Assembly (NCBI RefSeq): GCF_014192645.1 | Contig: NZ_JACHYE010000001.1 | Coordinates: 378,350-442,349 of the forward strand | Direction of reading: 5' to 3' | Length of the DNA stretch: 64,000 nucleotides | Origin: Herbaspirillum sp. Sphag64 | GTDB lineage: Bacteria; Pseudomonadota; Gammaproteobacteria; Burkholderiales; Burkholderiaceae_D | Shown: positions 41,963 through 50,503 of the stretch, piece after piece | Layout: each line of letters starts with the position of its first letter | How positions within the stretch are numbered: position 1 is the first letter of the stretch | Made by a program: the position numbers and the translations under genes | The notes under the pieces: generated by a model | What the model saw: the letters and a program-made list of their open reading frames with translations, nothing else | Told to the model about the DNA's origin: nothing | The model's database searches: none

Positions 41963-43184
41963 CCGAGACCGCTACTGAGATTGGTGTCACTGGCGCTGCC
42001 CCGTCCGTCATGGCCCCGGCATATAAGGCGGCGACCATGGCGGATTGCGTCACAATTCCTATCAACCGGCCATCAGCATCAACAACCGGAACCGACTGCA
42101 TACCACCATCTGACATGCGCGGGATCAGTTGCGCCATCGGCTCTTGCGCAGCTACGGGTTTGACATGTCGTGTCATGACTTGGCCAACCACTTCGGCCTT
42201 CTCGGAATGCGTGTGCCCGGTGCGACGCAACAATGTACGCAACTTGTCGCCCATATTGCGCTTCCCGGAGATCTCCGCATGTCGCAAAAAATCGTTCACA
42301 GTAACCATACCGATGACGTGTCGCGCTCTATCGACAACCACCAAAATCTGCAACCGATGTTGCCGCAACAGTTCCCACGCAGTTGCCAGTTCGGTGCCAA
42401 ACTCAACGGCAATCACATCTTCAGACATGATGTCAGCACAGACCGCCTCTCCGAATCGACGGCGATAAGCCTCCAGCTCGGTTTGCCTAAGGATATCCTC
42501 CAGATCGTCGCGGCTGATATCCAGCAATTGATTGTAACGACGCAATACCGCATCCAGATCGGCATGCGTGAAGCCACCGCCGGGAGTGGATGTTGGCGCA
42601 TTTGATACTTGATCCGATACGACATGAGCACGATGATCAGCTGCCAGATGCGGATAACGACGTTTGGTCGCATTGTTGAACAGAAGCGCCGTCAAGAGCA
42701 GTACAAAAGAGTTCAACAACACCGGCGTCAATACGAAACCATAGCCCAGGCGCTGCACTGCCGGCCCACCCAGCACTGCCGTCAGCGCTACCGCGCCGCT
42801 AGGAGGATGAACACAGCGCAAAAAGAACATGGCACCAATTGCTAGCGCTATCGCCAGCGCCGCTGCCAGAACGGGTTCGCCAACCAACTTGCTACAACTG
42901 ACACCGATCAGCGCCGCACACAAATTGCCGCCAATGATCGACCATGGCTGCGCCAGCGGACTGGCCGGTACCGCAAACAGCAACACTGCTGAAGCGCCCA
43001 TCGGTGCAACCAACCAGAACATCGCTAGGTCACGTGGCAAGGCCACATGACTGATCAAGCCTGTCAGCAGGATGCCAAACAATGCACCAGCGCAGGCGCG
43101 CATGCGTTCAAAGCGATCAACGGGCGACTGTTGTGGCACAAAACCATACAACCAGTGCTGCAGAGAATCTTTCATGACCAACAT
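41955..43184 (-). CDS. HPP-family membrane protein with two CBS domains
   Basis: A 409-aa protein. The N-terminal half (~20-170) has four to five membrane segments with the HPP family sequence (LFAVPASPLAQPWSIIGGNL, FLRCVHPPSGAVALTAVLGG). The C-terminal half has a CBS pair: MSEDVIAVEFGTELATAWELL and, after a linker, MTRHVKPVAAQEPMAQLIPRMS ... IGIVTQSAMVAALY. HPP proteins of cyanobacteria and plants move nitrite; fused CBS domains bind adenosine nucleotides and may gate transport by energy state (inference). It is tail-to-tail with nitronate monooxygenase, whose product is nitrite, which may be more than chance. Confidence 0.88.
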   Translation of the reverse strand: MLVMKDSLQHWLYGFVPQQSPVDRFERMRACAGALFGILLTGLISHVALPRDLAMFWLVAPMGASAVLLFAVPASPLAQPWSIIGGNLCAALIGVSCSKLVGEPVLAAALAIALAIGAMFFLRCVHPPSGAVALTAVLGGPAVQRLGYGFVLTPVLLNSFVLLLTALLFNNATKRRYPHLAADHRAHVVSDQVSNAPTSTPGGGFTHADLDAVLRRYNQLLDISRDDLEDILRQTELEAYRRRFGEAVCADIMSEDVIAVEFGTELATAWELLRQHRLQILVVVDRARHVIGMVTVNDFLRHAEISGKRNMGDKLRTLLRRTGHTHSEKAEVVGQVMTRHVKPVAAQEPMAQLIPRMSDGGMQSVPVVDADGRLIGIVTQSAMVAALYAGAMTDGAAPVTPISVAVSVS

Positions 43185-43407
43185 GTTTAGGAAGAATTAA
43201 ATTCCATTATTAGATCACAATATGATGCAATTTTCCGAAAACTGATCAATGACAAGCCTTTTCTTGCCTAATTAATAAGCGCAGAATCAATGACGATGAT
43301 GAGCTGCCGTTTACATCTGCAACGTCAATACGCCAGTCGAACCACCGACCTTGGTTTTGCAGATGAATTGCTGTTGACCGAGGCATGTGAGATCATCTTA
43401 TGCGGCC

Positions 43408-43425
43408 GACAGACACTTGTCTGTC
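43408..43425. promoter_or_regulatory. TetR-type operator without a regulator gene
   Basis: GACAGAC-ACTT-GTCTGTC is a perfect 7+4+7 inverted repeat of the shape used by many TetR repressors. It ends 5 bp before an ATG that opens only 12 codons. Confidence 0.45.
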
Positions 43426-43430
43426 CCACC

Positions 43431-43469
43431 ATGAAAATCAACACAGATGCGGGCACGAAGCCAGGCTAG
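43431..43469 (+). pseudogene. 12-codon stub, possibly the start of a lost TetR gene
   Basis: The frame MKINTDAGTKPG then TAG starts 5 bp after the orphan operator. The basic, Gly/Pro-containing opening resembles the arm before a TetR helix-turn-helix, but nothing TetR-like follows in any frame. Assignment is tentative. Confidence 0.25.
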
Positions 43470-43509
43470 AAGGCCACAACTGCATCTGCCACACTTTAGA
43501 GAGGGCCAC

Positions 43510-43809
43510 ATGAGCAAAGGTTATTGGGTAAGTGCCTATCAGTCGGTGTCAGACCCTGACACATTGAAAGCCTATGCAAAACTCGCCGAGCAAGCCGTTA
43601 CCACCAACGGCGGTCGCTTTATCGTCAGGACTGCTGAAGCGATCGAGGCCCATGAAGCGGGCAAGGTGCAGCGTATTGTCGTGGTTGAATTCGCGAGCTT
43701 TGAACAGGCAAAGAAGGCCTATGCATCGCAGGCTTATCAAGAGGCTTTGGCAGTTCTGGGATCCTCGGCTGTGCGCGATTTCCGAATTGTTGAAGGCGTA
43801 CCGTCTTAG
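43510..43809 (+). CDS. DUF1330 small dimeric alpha/beta-barrel protein
   Basis: A 99-aa protein. The ATG at 43510 has the RBS AGAGAGGG; the open frame further upstream is not conserved-looking. KGYWVSAYQSVSDPDTLKAYAKLAEQAV and RIVVVEFASFEQAKKAYASQAYQEAL are the DUF1330 signature, a ferredoxin-like dimeric barrel related to EthD/ABM domains. No catalytic function is established. It lies 107 bp from the end of the convergent lysR gene. Confidence 0.88.
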   Translation: MSKGYWVSAYQSVSDPDTLKAYAKLAEQAVTTNGGRFIVRTAEAIEAHEAGKVQRIVVVEFASFEQAKKAYASQAYQEALAVLGSSAVRDFRIVEGVPS

Positions 43810-43916
43810 ATTCAAGCAATGCTTAATACCCTATTCGCGGGTGCAGCTGGTCGCTCAGGCTCAGGCCAGCGACCAGAAACTGGTCCTTGCACTCTGCAAA
43901 AAATGGCAGGAACTGA

Positions 43917-44855
43917 TTACAAAAAACCGTTTGAAAACTCATCTCGCAGATAAGAGATGAATGAGGTCACAGCACGCGGAACATGTGTCGCGTAAGGCCG
44001 AATTGCCAGCAATTGCTCCGCAAAAATACCAACTGGTTTCCATTCAGGCAGCACAGCGACAAGCCGTCCTGTGCGAAGTGCTGCTTCAGCAGTGAAATCA
44101 GGGAGTAGCGCGATCCCGAGATGGTCCAGCGCGGCGTCACGTAAGGTCTCGCTATTGTTGGCACAGAAAGGTCCTGAAATAGCGACCGTCATTGGCTCGG
44201 ACATCTTGCCAGCACGCTTTGGAGCGGCAAAAGTCCAGCTTGGTTTGCCGTGCGTTCGGGGGTAGTAAAGACAATCATGGTCGACAAGCTCCGCAGGCGA
44301 CAAGGGAATTCCCTGTGCTCGTAAATAACGCGGTGTTGCCACCAGCAAGGAACTGGTCTTGCACAGCTCCCAGGCAACATGCGTCTCAGGCGCTATCGCG
44401 GTATGCCGGATAGCCAGATCAAAACCCTCCGGAGCCAATGACACCAGACGGTCAGATACATCGAGTTGAATCGACACTTCCGGATAGCGTTTCAGAAAGC
44501 CTGAGAGTCTGGGAATGAGTTGCTGGCGAGCAAAGGCGACAGGTGCAGTGACACGGATTGATCCTTGTACTGTTTCTGCCGTATCGCAGACATCGGCAAA
44601 ACACTGTGCAATCAGTTCGTAATGATCTCTGGTCTCATTGACCAGTCGCTGGCCAGCCTCTGTCAGTCTAATACTCCTGGTCGTGCGCTGTACCAGCGAA
44701 ACACCTGCAGCACGTTCCAGTTCGGCGATACGCAAACTGACCGCAGCCTTACTGACATTGAGTCGCCGTGCTGCTGCCGTGTAGCTGCCTTGTGTTGCCA
44801 ATACTGTCAGCCAGTACAAATGCGACCACAGACGCTCAATGTTCACTTCATTCAT
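43917..44855 (-). CDS. LysR-family regulator, divergent from mmsA
   Basis: A 312-aa LysR regulator. The HTH (about residues 10-65) reads LYWLTVLATQGSYTAAARRLNVSKAAVSLRI and RAAGVSLVQRTTRSIRLTEAG; the effector domain follows (SIRVTAPVAFARQQLIPRLSGFL, GFDLAIRHT). This is the CrgA/AaeR-like branch. It is divergent from mmsA across 103 bp holding a perfect 16-bp palindrome, so it probably controls methylmalonate-semialdehyde dehydrogenase. Confidence 0.92.
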   Translation of the reverse strand: MNEVNIERLWSHLYWLTVLATQGSYTAAARRLNVSKAAVSLRIAELERAAGVSLVQRTTRSIRLTEAGQRLVNETRDHYELIAQCFADVCDTAETVQGSIRVTAPVAFARQQLIPRLSGFLKRYPEVSIQLDVSDRLVSLAPEGFDLAIRHTAIAPETHVAWELCKTSSLLVATPRYLRAQGIPLSPAELVDHDCLYYPRTHGKPSWTFAAPKRAGKMSEPMTVAISGPFCANNSETLRDAALDHLGIALLPDFTAEAALRTGRLVAVLPEWKPVGIFAEQLLAIRPYATHVPRAVTSFISYLRDEFSNGFL

Positions 44856-44863
44856 AAATGATT

Positions 44864-44879
44864 GTTTAAATATTTAAAC
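44864..44879. promoter_or_regulatory. 16-bp perfect palindrome in the lysR-mmsA spacer
   Basis: GTTTAAATATTTAAAC contains a T-N11-A LysR box (T44865, A44877) and lies 9 bp from the lysR start, 80 bp from mmsA. Confidence 0.55.
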
Positions 44880-44958
44880 TATGATTTTAATAATAGCCTA
44901 TTTTCAGTGGCTTGCACGCCACCTATACTGAGCGCACAAATACCATTCGGGAGGAAGT

Positions 44959-46470
44959 ATGCAGAGCTTTGATGATCAGTCGGACGTAGTGCATTTCATT
45001 GCAGGACAACGTTACAGCGGGCTCAACAACAAGACACAGGATGTGTTCAACCCTGCAACTGGCACGGTCGCGCGCACCTTGCATCTCGCTACTCGTGATG
45101 ACGTGAATGTGGCAATCGCAGCCGCCAAGGCGGCGTTTCCAAGCTGGAGCAATACACCACCTGTGCGTCGGGCGAAGGTGATGTTCCAATTTCTGGAATT
45201 AATGAACAGGCACAAGAATGAGCTCGCGGCGATTATCACGGCAGAACACGGCAAGGTCTTCAGTGACGCCTTGGGTGAAGTGGCCCGTGGCATCGATGTA
45301 ATCGAATTTGCCTGTGGTATCCCGCAATTGCTCAAGGGTGACTACACCGAACAGGTATCCACAGGAATTGACAACTGGACAACCCGACAAGCGCTGGGTG
45401 TTGTGGCCGGTATCACACCATTCAATTTCCCCTGTATGGTGCCGTGCTGGATGTTCCCGGTGGCAATCGCTACCGGTAATACCTTTATCCTCAAACCAAG
45501 TGAACGAGACCCTTCTGCGTCGCTGTTCATGGCGAAACTATTTCAGGAAGCTGGTCTGCCAGATGGCGTATTCAACGTCGTGCAGGGCGACAAGGATGTG
45601 GTCAATATGCTGCTTGAGCACCCTGATGTGAAAGCCATCAGCTTCGTGGGCTCGACACCGATTGCCAAGCACATTTATGAGACAGGTGCGCGCCATGGCA
45701 AGCGGGTACAGGCTTTGGGCGGCGCCAAGAATCATATGGTGGTCATGCCGGATGCCGATATCGACAAGACCATTGATGCGCTCATTGGCGCTGCCTATGG
45801 CTCTGCCGGTGAACGTTGCATGGCCATCTCGGTCGCCGTACTGGTTGGTGATGTTGCCGAGAAACTAGTTCCACGTCTGGCCGAACGTGCTCGCGCACTG
45901 GTCATTGGTAACGGCATGAACGCCGATGCAGAAATGGGTCCGATCGTCAGCCGCCAGGCACTCGAACGGATCGAAGGGTATATCGCTCTGGGGGTTGAAG
46001 AAGGTGCCAAACTGGTAGTTGATGGACGTGGTTTGAAAGTAGCAGGTCATGAACAAGGCTATTTCACTGGCGGTACCTTGTTCGACCACGTGACTCCGGA
46101 CATGCGGATTTACAAGGAAGAGATCTTCGGCCCCGTTCTGGCATGCGTGCGCGTCAATGATCTGTCAACTGCAATTGATCTGGTCAATGCCCATGAATTT
46201 GGTAATGGTGTTGCCTGCTTCACGCGTGACGGCAATGTCGCCAGAGAGTTCGGACGCCGTATCGAAGTCGGTATGGTCGGCATTAATGTTCCCATCCCTG
46301 TACCGATGGCCTGGCATGGATTCGGCGGCTGGAAGAGCAGTCTTTTTGGGGATATGCATGCCTACGGTGAGGAAGGTGTTCGGTTTTATACCAGACAAAA
46401 GTCCATCATGCAGCGTTGGTCAGAGAGTATCGAACAAGGTGCCGAATTCGTTATGCCAACCTCCAAGTAA
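44959..46470 (+). CDS. mmsA: CoA-acylating methylmalonate-semialdehyde dehydrogenase
   Basis: A 503-aa NAD-dependent aldehyde dehydrogenase converting methylmalonate semialdehyde (or malonate semialdehyde) and CoA to propionyl-CoA (or acetyl-CoA), as in valine, beta-alanine or inositol breakdown. Diagnostic MmsA phrases: [54 protein letters not shown] and the catalytic Cys in [12 protein letters not shown] (about residue 287). The gene stands alone under a divergent LysR regulator, with no mmsB beside it. Confidence 0.93.
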   Translation: MQSFDDQSDVVHFIAGQRYSGLNNKTQDVFNPATGTVARTLHLATRDDVNVAIAAAKAAFPSWSNTPPVRRAKVMFQFLELMNRHKNELAAIITAEHGKVFSDALGEVARGIDVIEFACGIPQLLKGDYTEQVSTGIDNWTTRQALGVVAGITPFNFPCMVPCWMFPVAIATGNTFILKPSERDPSASLFMAKLFQEAGLPDGVFNVVQGDKDVVNMLLEHPDVKAISFVGSTPIAKHIYETGARHGKRVQALGGAKNHMVVMPDADIDKTIDALIGAAYGSAGERCMAISVAVLVGDVAEKLVPRLAERARALVIGNGMNADAEMGPIVSRQALERIEGYIALGVEEGAKLVVDGRGLKVAGHEQGYFTGGTLFDHVTPDMRIYKEEIFGPVLACVRVNDLSTAIDLVNAHEFGNGVACFTRDGNVAREFGRRIEVGMVGINVPIPVPMAWHGFGGWKSSLFGDMHAYGEEGVRFYTRQKSIMQRWSESIEQGAEFVMPTSK

Positions 46471-46486
46471 TTACCGTTAGATGATA

Positions 46487-46514
46487 GGGAGATGGTGTCG
46501 TCTGACTATCTCCC
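46487..46514. terminator. Weak hairpin between mmsA and metI
   Basis: GGGAGAT (46487-46493) pairs with ATCTCCC (46508-46514) over a 14-nt loop between two convergent genes. No T-tract. Confidence 0.3.
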
Positions 46515-46534
46515 CAATTGACGCTGCAATAGCG

Positions 46535-47194
46535 TCACGCGTGGCGGTGATCCAGCTGACGTGCCAGGTGCTCACCAAATAGTTGAATGATCGAGACCAG
46601 CGCAATCAGAATTACGATCACTTCAAACATGACGCCGGTTTCATAGCGCTCATATCCATAGCGAATCGCCAGATCACCCAGTCCGCCGGCACCAACAGCA
46701 CCAGCCATCGCTGATGCATTGACCATGGCGATCATGCTGACGGTGATACCACCGACAATTCCCGGCAAGGCCTCAGGCAACAATACATACCAGATGACGT
46801 GCCAACGGCGGCATCCCATCGCACGCGCAGCTTCAACCAGATTGGGATCCACTTCGTTCAGACTGACCTGGGCAATGCGCGCGTAAAAAGGAATCAGGTT
46901 GACCGACAGTGGCACCACGGCAGCCCATGTGCCCAAAGTAGTTCCCACCAGCAAACGCGTCACAGGCAACAAGGCCACCAGCAAGATGATGAACGGTACC
47001 GCCCGAAAAACATTGACTGTGACGGACAACGCCCGGTGCAATCTGGGTCGTGGATACAGGCTGTTCCTGGCCGTCACCGTCAGGACCACAGCCAGCAACA
47101 GACCCAGACCGATAGCGATGACAGCCGAAGTGCCAACCATCAGTAAGGTCTCGCCCAATGCCTGTACGTATTTATTGAGTGCGGGTAGGGACAT
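46535..47194 (-). CDS. metI: Methionine ABC transporter permease
   Basis: A 219-aa inner-membrane permease with about five membrane segments. The start chosen (MSLPALNKYVQALGETLLMVG) matches MetI length; a longer frame to 47272 would sit deep inside metN. The EAA loop is LVEAARAMGCRRWHVIWYVLLPEALPGI in pieces, and GAVGAGGLGDLAIRYGYERY is characteristic of MetI. It moves methionine with MetN and MetQ; its start overlaps the metN end by 23 bp. Confidence 0.92.
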   Translation of the reverse strand: MSLPALNKYVQALGETLLMVGTSAVIAIGLGLLLAVVLTVTARNSLYPRPRLHRALSVTVNVFRAVPFIILLVALLPVTRLLVGTTLGTWAAVVPLSVNLIPFYARIAQVSLNEVDPNLVEAARAMGCRRWHVIWYVLLPEALPGIVGGITVSMIAMVNASAMAGAVGAGGLGDLAIRYGYERYETGVMFEVIVILIALVSIIQLFGEHLARQLDHRHA

Positions 47195-48344
47195 AACCAA
47201 GAACCTCAATGAAATCTGCACCATGCCGGTGGTCAAATGCGCCACTGGCGCTAACGCTGTTCCATGCGTCAACCGGCAGTGATATCAGCAAATTTCCCTG
47301 AGCATGACCGCGAATACGATCAAGCCCACCATGTATCAACGTTGCCTGTGGTCCAAGCCTGGCGAGTAATTGCAGGTTGACGCCCTGTGGCTGCGTGACA
47401 CCATGAAATCGCAAACTGAGCAAGGCCTGACCCGGCGCGCCCTTTAAGTCGTCGACCAGTTGCGTCGCCAGATCCGTCGGTACGCCATGCAGCAGGGGCC
47501 GCAATAAGGCACGCGTTGCCGCTGCCTGCGGATCGCCGAAGACACGCCATACCTCTCCCTGCTCGACCACGCGTCCTTGATCGAGCACCAGCACGCGATC
47601 ACAGATCTCACGGATGACTCCCATATCATGCGTAATCAATACGACGCTCAAGCCCATGCGGCGGCTGATATCGCGTAATAACCTCAGAATCGACTGGGTT
47701 GACTCCGGGTCAAGTGCTGACGTCGCTTCGTCACAGAGCAAAATACCGGGTTCATGGACCAGCGCCCGGGCAATCCCGACCCGTTGCTTCTGACCTCCGG
47801 ATAGCTTGGCCGGATACACATCGGCCTTGTCGCGCAATCCAACCAACTCAAGCAAGCTGTCGACACGTGCCCTGATCCGGTCTGGTGCTACACCGGCTAC
47901 ACGCAGGGGTAAGCCGACATTGTCTCGCACGGTCCTGGAGGACAATAGATTGAAATGCTGAAAGATCATGCCGATACCGCGACGCAGCTTGACCAGCGCA
48001 GCTTCATCCAGACTACCGACGTCGACACCATCAATCAATACCTGACCAGAGTCAGCCAGTTCGAGTGCGTTGATCGTCCTCAGCAAGGTCGATTTGCCCG
48101 CGCCACTGCGACCGATGATGCCAAAGATCTCGTCCCGTCCGATCGTAAATGAAACATCCCGCAAGGCCTGTACCGTCCCCGTCGGGATGGCATATTGTTT
48201 ATTGATACCGATAAAGGCAAGGTGCGTCTCGAGGTCCGTCTTGGTCTGCCCTGATGTTTGTTCTGACAGTTGAGACCAGGCAGCGTTATCTGCCGGCGGC
48301 GGCACCTGTCGGATGCCGCGCTCGGCTTGAGCAATCGTACTCAA
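47172..48344 (-). CDS. metN: Methionine ABC transporter ATP-binding protein
   Basis: A 390-aa ATPase. Walker A GRSGAGKST, signature LSGGQKQRVGIARALV and Walker B ILLCDEATSALDP are intact, and residues ~300-385 form the regulatory NIL domain that binds methionine and inhibits transport. A ~45-residue N-terminal extension (MSTIAQAERGIRQVPPP...) precedes the usual start; it seems real because its ATG overlaps the metQ stop by four bases. The NIL domain suggests feedback control by cytoplasmic methionine. Confidence 0.93.
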   Translation of the reverse strand: MSTIAQAERGIRQVPPPADNAAWSQLSEQTSGQTKTDLETHLAFIGINKQYAIPTGTVQALRDVSFTIGRDEIFGIIGRSGAGKSTLLRTINALELADSGQVLIDGVDVGSLDEAALVKLRRGIGMIFQHFNLLSSRTVRDNVGLPLRVAGVAPDRIRARVDSLLELVGLRDKADVYPAKLSGGQKQRVGIARALVHEPGILLCDEATSALDPESTQSILRLLRDISRRMGLSVVLITHDMGVIREICDRVLVLDQGRVVEQGEVWRVFGDPQAAATRALLRPLLHGVPTDLATQLVDDLKGAPGQALLSLRFHGVTQPQGVNLQLLARLGPQATLIHGGLDRIRGHAQGNLLISLPVDAWNSVSASGAFDHRHGADFIEVLGYVPTRTQ

Positions 48345-49153
48345 AATACCGGCACCACCGAACCACCGAATTGCTTCTGAATGAACTGACGTACTTCTTC
48401 AGACTGGTAGGCTTTCAACAGAGGGGCGACCCAGGCAGCATTTTTGTCCTTGTCGCGCACGACAATCACGTTCACATAGGGATTGTGTTCGCGTTTTTCC
48501 ACTGCGATGCCGTCGCGGGTAGCGATCAGGCCAACCTGCGACGCAAAGGTATTGACAATGGCTGCCGCATCGACGTCTTCGAGCGATCTGGCCAGCACTA
48601 TCGATTCTGATTCAATCAGCTTGATATGTTTCTTGTAAGAGGTAATATCGTCCAGCGAAGCGGTACCGGTGTAAGGATCAAAGCCTTCGCGCAAGGTAAT
48701 CAGACCGGCATCGCGCAAAATCACCAGCGCGCGGGTCTGGTTGCTGGGATCGTTGGGGATACCAATTTTGGCGCCGTCAGGCAGGTCCTTCAGCGCTTTG
48801 TATTTTTTGGAATAGAAAGCAATCGGTGAAATATACGTGTTGCCGACAATACTCAACTTGTAGCCGCGTTGCTTGATCTGGTCACGCAGGAAGGGAATAT
48901 GCTGGAAAGAATTGGCATCCAGATCGCCGTTGTTGAGTGCCTCATTGGGGCTGGCAGCGCCGGAGATGACAACGGCTTCGATATTCAACCCCTGTTTCTT
49001 GGCGACCTTGGTGACCACTTCCCAGATCTGCTCGTCGGTGCCACCACGCACACCCACGCGCAGGTTTGGTTCAGCGCCATGCGCGAACCCCAGAACCGAG
49101 CACAGCATAACAGTAGCAATGGCCTGCAGACGGGACCGATAGCGCGGATTCAT
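48341..49153 (-). CDS. metQ: Methionine-binding protein of the MetNIQ transporter
   Basis: A 270-aa NlpA-family binding protein. I place the start at the ATG complementary to 49151-49153 (MNPRYRSRLQA), preceded by AGGAGCTC; a longer frame to 49282 has no sense as a signal peptide. The signal is cut near GFAHGA, with no lipobox Cys, so it looks soluble periplasmic instead of a lipoprotein. Motifs: EAVVISGAASPNEALNNGDLDANSFQH and GIPNDPSNQTRALVILRDAGLI. Here the gene order is metQ-metN-metI. Confidence 0.92.
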   Translation of the reverse strand: MNPRYRSRLQAIATVMLCSVLGFAHGAEPNLRVGVRGGTDEQIWEVVTKVAKKQGLNIEAVVISGAASPNEALNNGDLDANSFQHIPFLRDQIKQRGYKLSIVGNTYISPIAFYSKKYKALKDLPDGAKIGIPNDPSNQTRALVILRDAGLITLREGFDPYTGTASLDDITSYKKHIKLIESESIVLARSLEDVDAAAIVNTFASQVGLIATRDGIAVEKREHNPYVNVIVVRDKDKNAAWVAPLLKAYQSEEVRQFIQKQFGGSVVPVF

Positions 49154-49558
49154 GAGAGCTCCTTTGAAGTTGGAAAATAAAAATAAAGTCCATACTGAAA
49201 CGCAAAGGAGAATTATGTGATGAGGTACCGCGCTTGATAAGGAAGATAAACAGATAAGGATATGCTTGAACAAAAGTACCAACGACCGAATTACAGAACA
49301 GCATCAGCAAATGCGTACAGCAATGAATTGGTGCTGGTATATTTCCCGACCGCCAGCCCCGGTAGTTCACTTTAAAATACTTTCTTCAGACGTGTCGATT
49401 GTGACAGACACCTCCTGATAGCGCATCAAGCGAAAGAAAATTGCACCATCATTTGCCGACAATTGTACCTGCCGTCAGGAAAGAACAAGTGAGCATAGTC
49501 CCGCTTTATCGATTACTCTGTGCGGCAACTCGTATAGTTAATCGGATAGCCGATTGCC
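49154..49558. other. 405-bp spacer between metQ and a Crp-like gene
   Basis: No convincing gene or riboswitch was seen. It should contain the metQNI promoter and, at its right end, the 3' region of the Crp-like gene. An open minus-strand frame (to 49370) exists but overlaps metQ and has no family resemblance. Confidence 0.5.
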
Positions 49559-50281
49559 TCATTGAAAGTCACGAATCATCGCTAGCCGGTCGCTGACACA
49601 ACAACGACAGGCCGCTGCCTCAAGCCCGGACCGGTCGAGGATATGCACCTGACCACGCTGATAACGAATCAATCCACATTGCTGCAATGCCGCTGCCGCA
49701 GCAGAAATTCCGACGCGCCGCACACCTAACATCAACGCCAGAAATTCCTGCGTAATGATGAGCTCATCAGAACATACCCGATCCTGCATCAGCAATAGAA
49801 ACCGCGCCAGACGTGGACCAATCAGATGAAACCGCAAACACGCAGCCGAGGTCACCAGTTGCCGTACCAGCAAAGATAAATACTGTTGCATGCAATGCCG
49901 TAAAACCGGACTACCGGCCAGCGTCAGCTCGAACTTATGTCGCTCGATACGCCAGGCACTGCCACTGGCCTGTACCAGTGCGCGCAAGGGTGAAACTGAA
50001 TTACCGAGCAAGACCTCCACTCCCAGCATGCCCTCACGACCAAGCAGCGCCAACTCGACGCCAGGGCTTCCCTCGATTACAGCAACGAGCGAGATCACAC
50101 CAGCGCTCGGAAAATACACGTAACGCACCTTCTCCCCCACTTCATATAGCTCCTGAGAAAGCGGCAGTTCGACCTGTTTTGCCAACATCAGTATCCGGGC
50201 GCGCTCCTTGCGTGGCAGAAGATCAAGCACGCGATTGCTGGTCGTCACTGGACCTTCTCGCAGTTGAAGTTCGGATTTCAT
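49559..50281 (-). CDS. Crp/Fnr-family regulator A
   Basis: A 240-aa regulator. The ATG at 50281 follows GAGGAGCATC. Residues ~25-135 form a cyclic-nucleotide-binding-like beta-barrel (VYFPSAGVISLVAVIEGSPGVELALLGREGMLG) without the FNR iron-sulfur Cys set. The C-terminal winged helix reads IITQEFLALMLGVRRVGISAAAAALQQCGLIRYQRGQVHILDRSGL, ending in CRCC. The barrel lacks the usual phosphate-binding Arg pattern of CRP, so cAMP binding is doubtful (inference). It is divergent from a second member of the same branch. Confidence 0.9.
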   Translation of the reverse strand: MKSELQLREGPVTTSNRVLDLLPRKERARILMLAKQVELPLSQELYEVGEKVRYVYFPSAGVISLVAVIEGSPGVELALLGREGMLGVEVLLGNSVSPLRALVQASGSAWRIERHKFELTLAGSPVLRHCMQQYLSLLVRQLVTSAACLRFHLIGPRLARFLLLMQDRVCSDELIITQEFLALMLGVRRVGISAAAAALQQCGLIRYQRGQVHILDRSGLEAAACRCCVSDRLAMIRDFQ

Positions 50282-50379
50282 GATGCTCCTCTGTCGATTG
50301 AATGCGGCTGCACTATCGCTCCCTTTGAGCACACGGTCTGTTCGGGAAGACACCATCTACAAAGAGCGCATATGACTTA

Positions 50380-50397
50380 ATGTTCGCTACCGAACAT
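50380..50397. promoter_or_regulatory. 18-bp inverted repeat between the two Crp-like genes
   Basis: ATGTTCG-CTAC-CGAACAT, a perfect 7+4+7 inverted repeat roughly central in the 222-bp divergent spacer (99 bp from one start, 107 bp from the other). A good candidate for a site shared by both genes. Confidence 0.6.
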
Positions 50398-50503
50398 ATC
50401 CGGCGACACGCTACGCCTATACTGTTGTTCTAACCAAAAACCATGCCCACCCTCTCGTGCATGCCAATACGTCGCCGATATACGCCGACTCCCATCCCTG
50501 AAA

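Larger units (their letters stand above)
43185..43509. other. 325-bp intergenic stretch with orphan operator
   Basis: No full gene is seen. The region holds a perfect GACAGAC/GTCTGTC inverted repeat at 43408-43425 followed by a 12-codon frame (listed separately). The rest is ordinary AT-rich spacer. Confidence 0.6.

Noticed and set aside
49071-49370. A 99-codon minus-strand frame between and over the metQ start.
   Set aside because: Overlaps metQ in another frame and shows no homology; the better-supported metQ start and RBS explain the region.
49154-49558. Possible SAM riboswitch upstream of metQNI.
   Set aside because: I could not find a convincing conserved core or pairing by eye; a covariance-model search would settle it.
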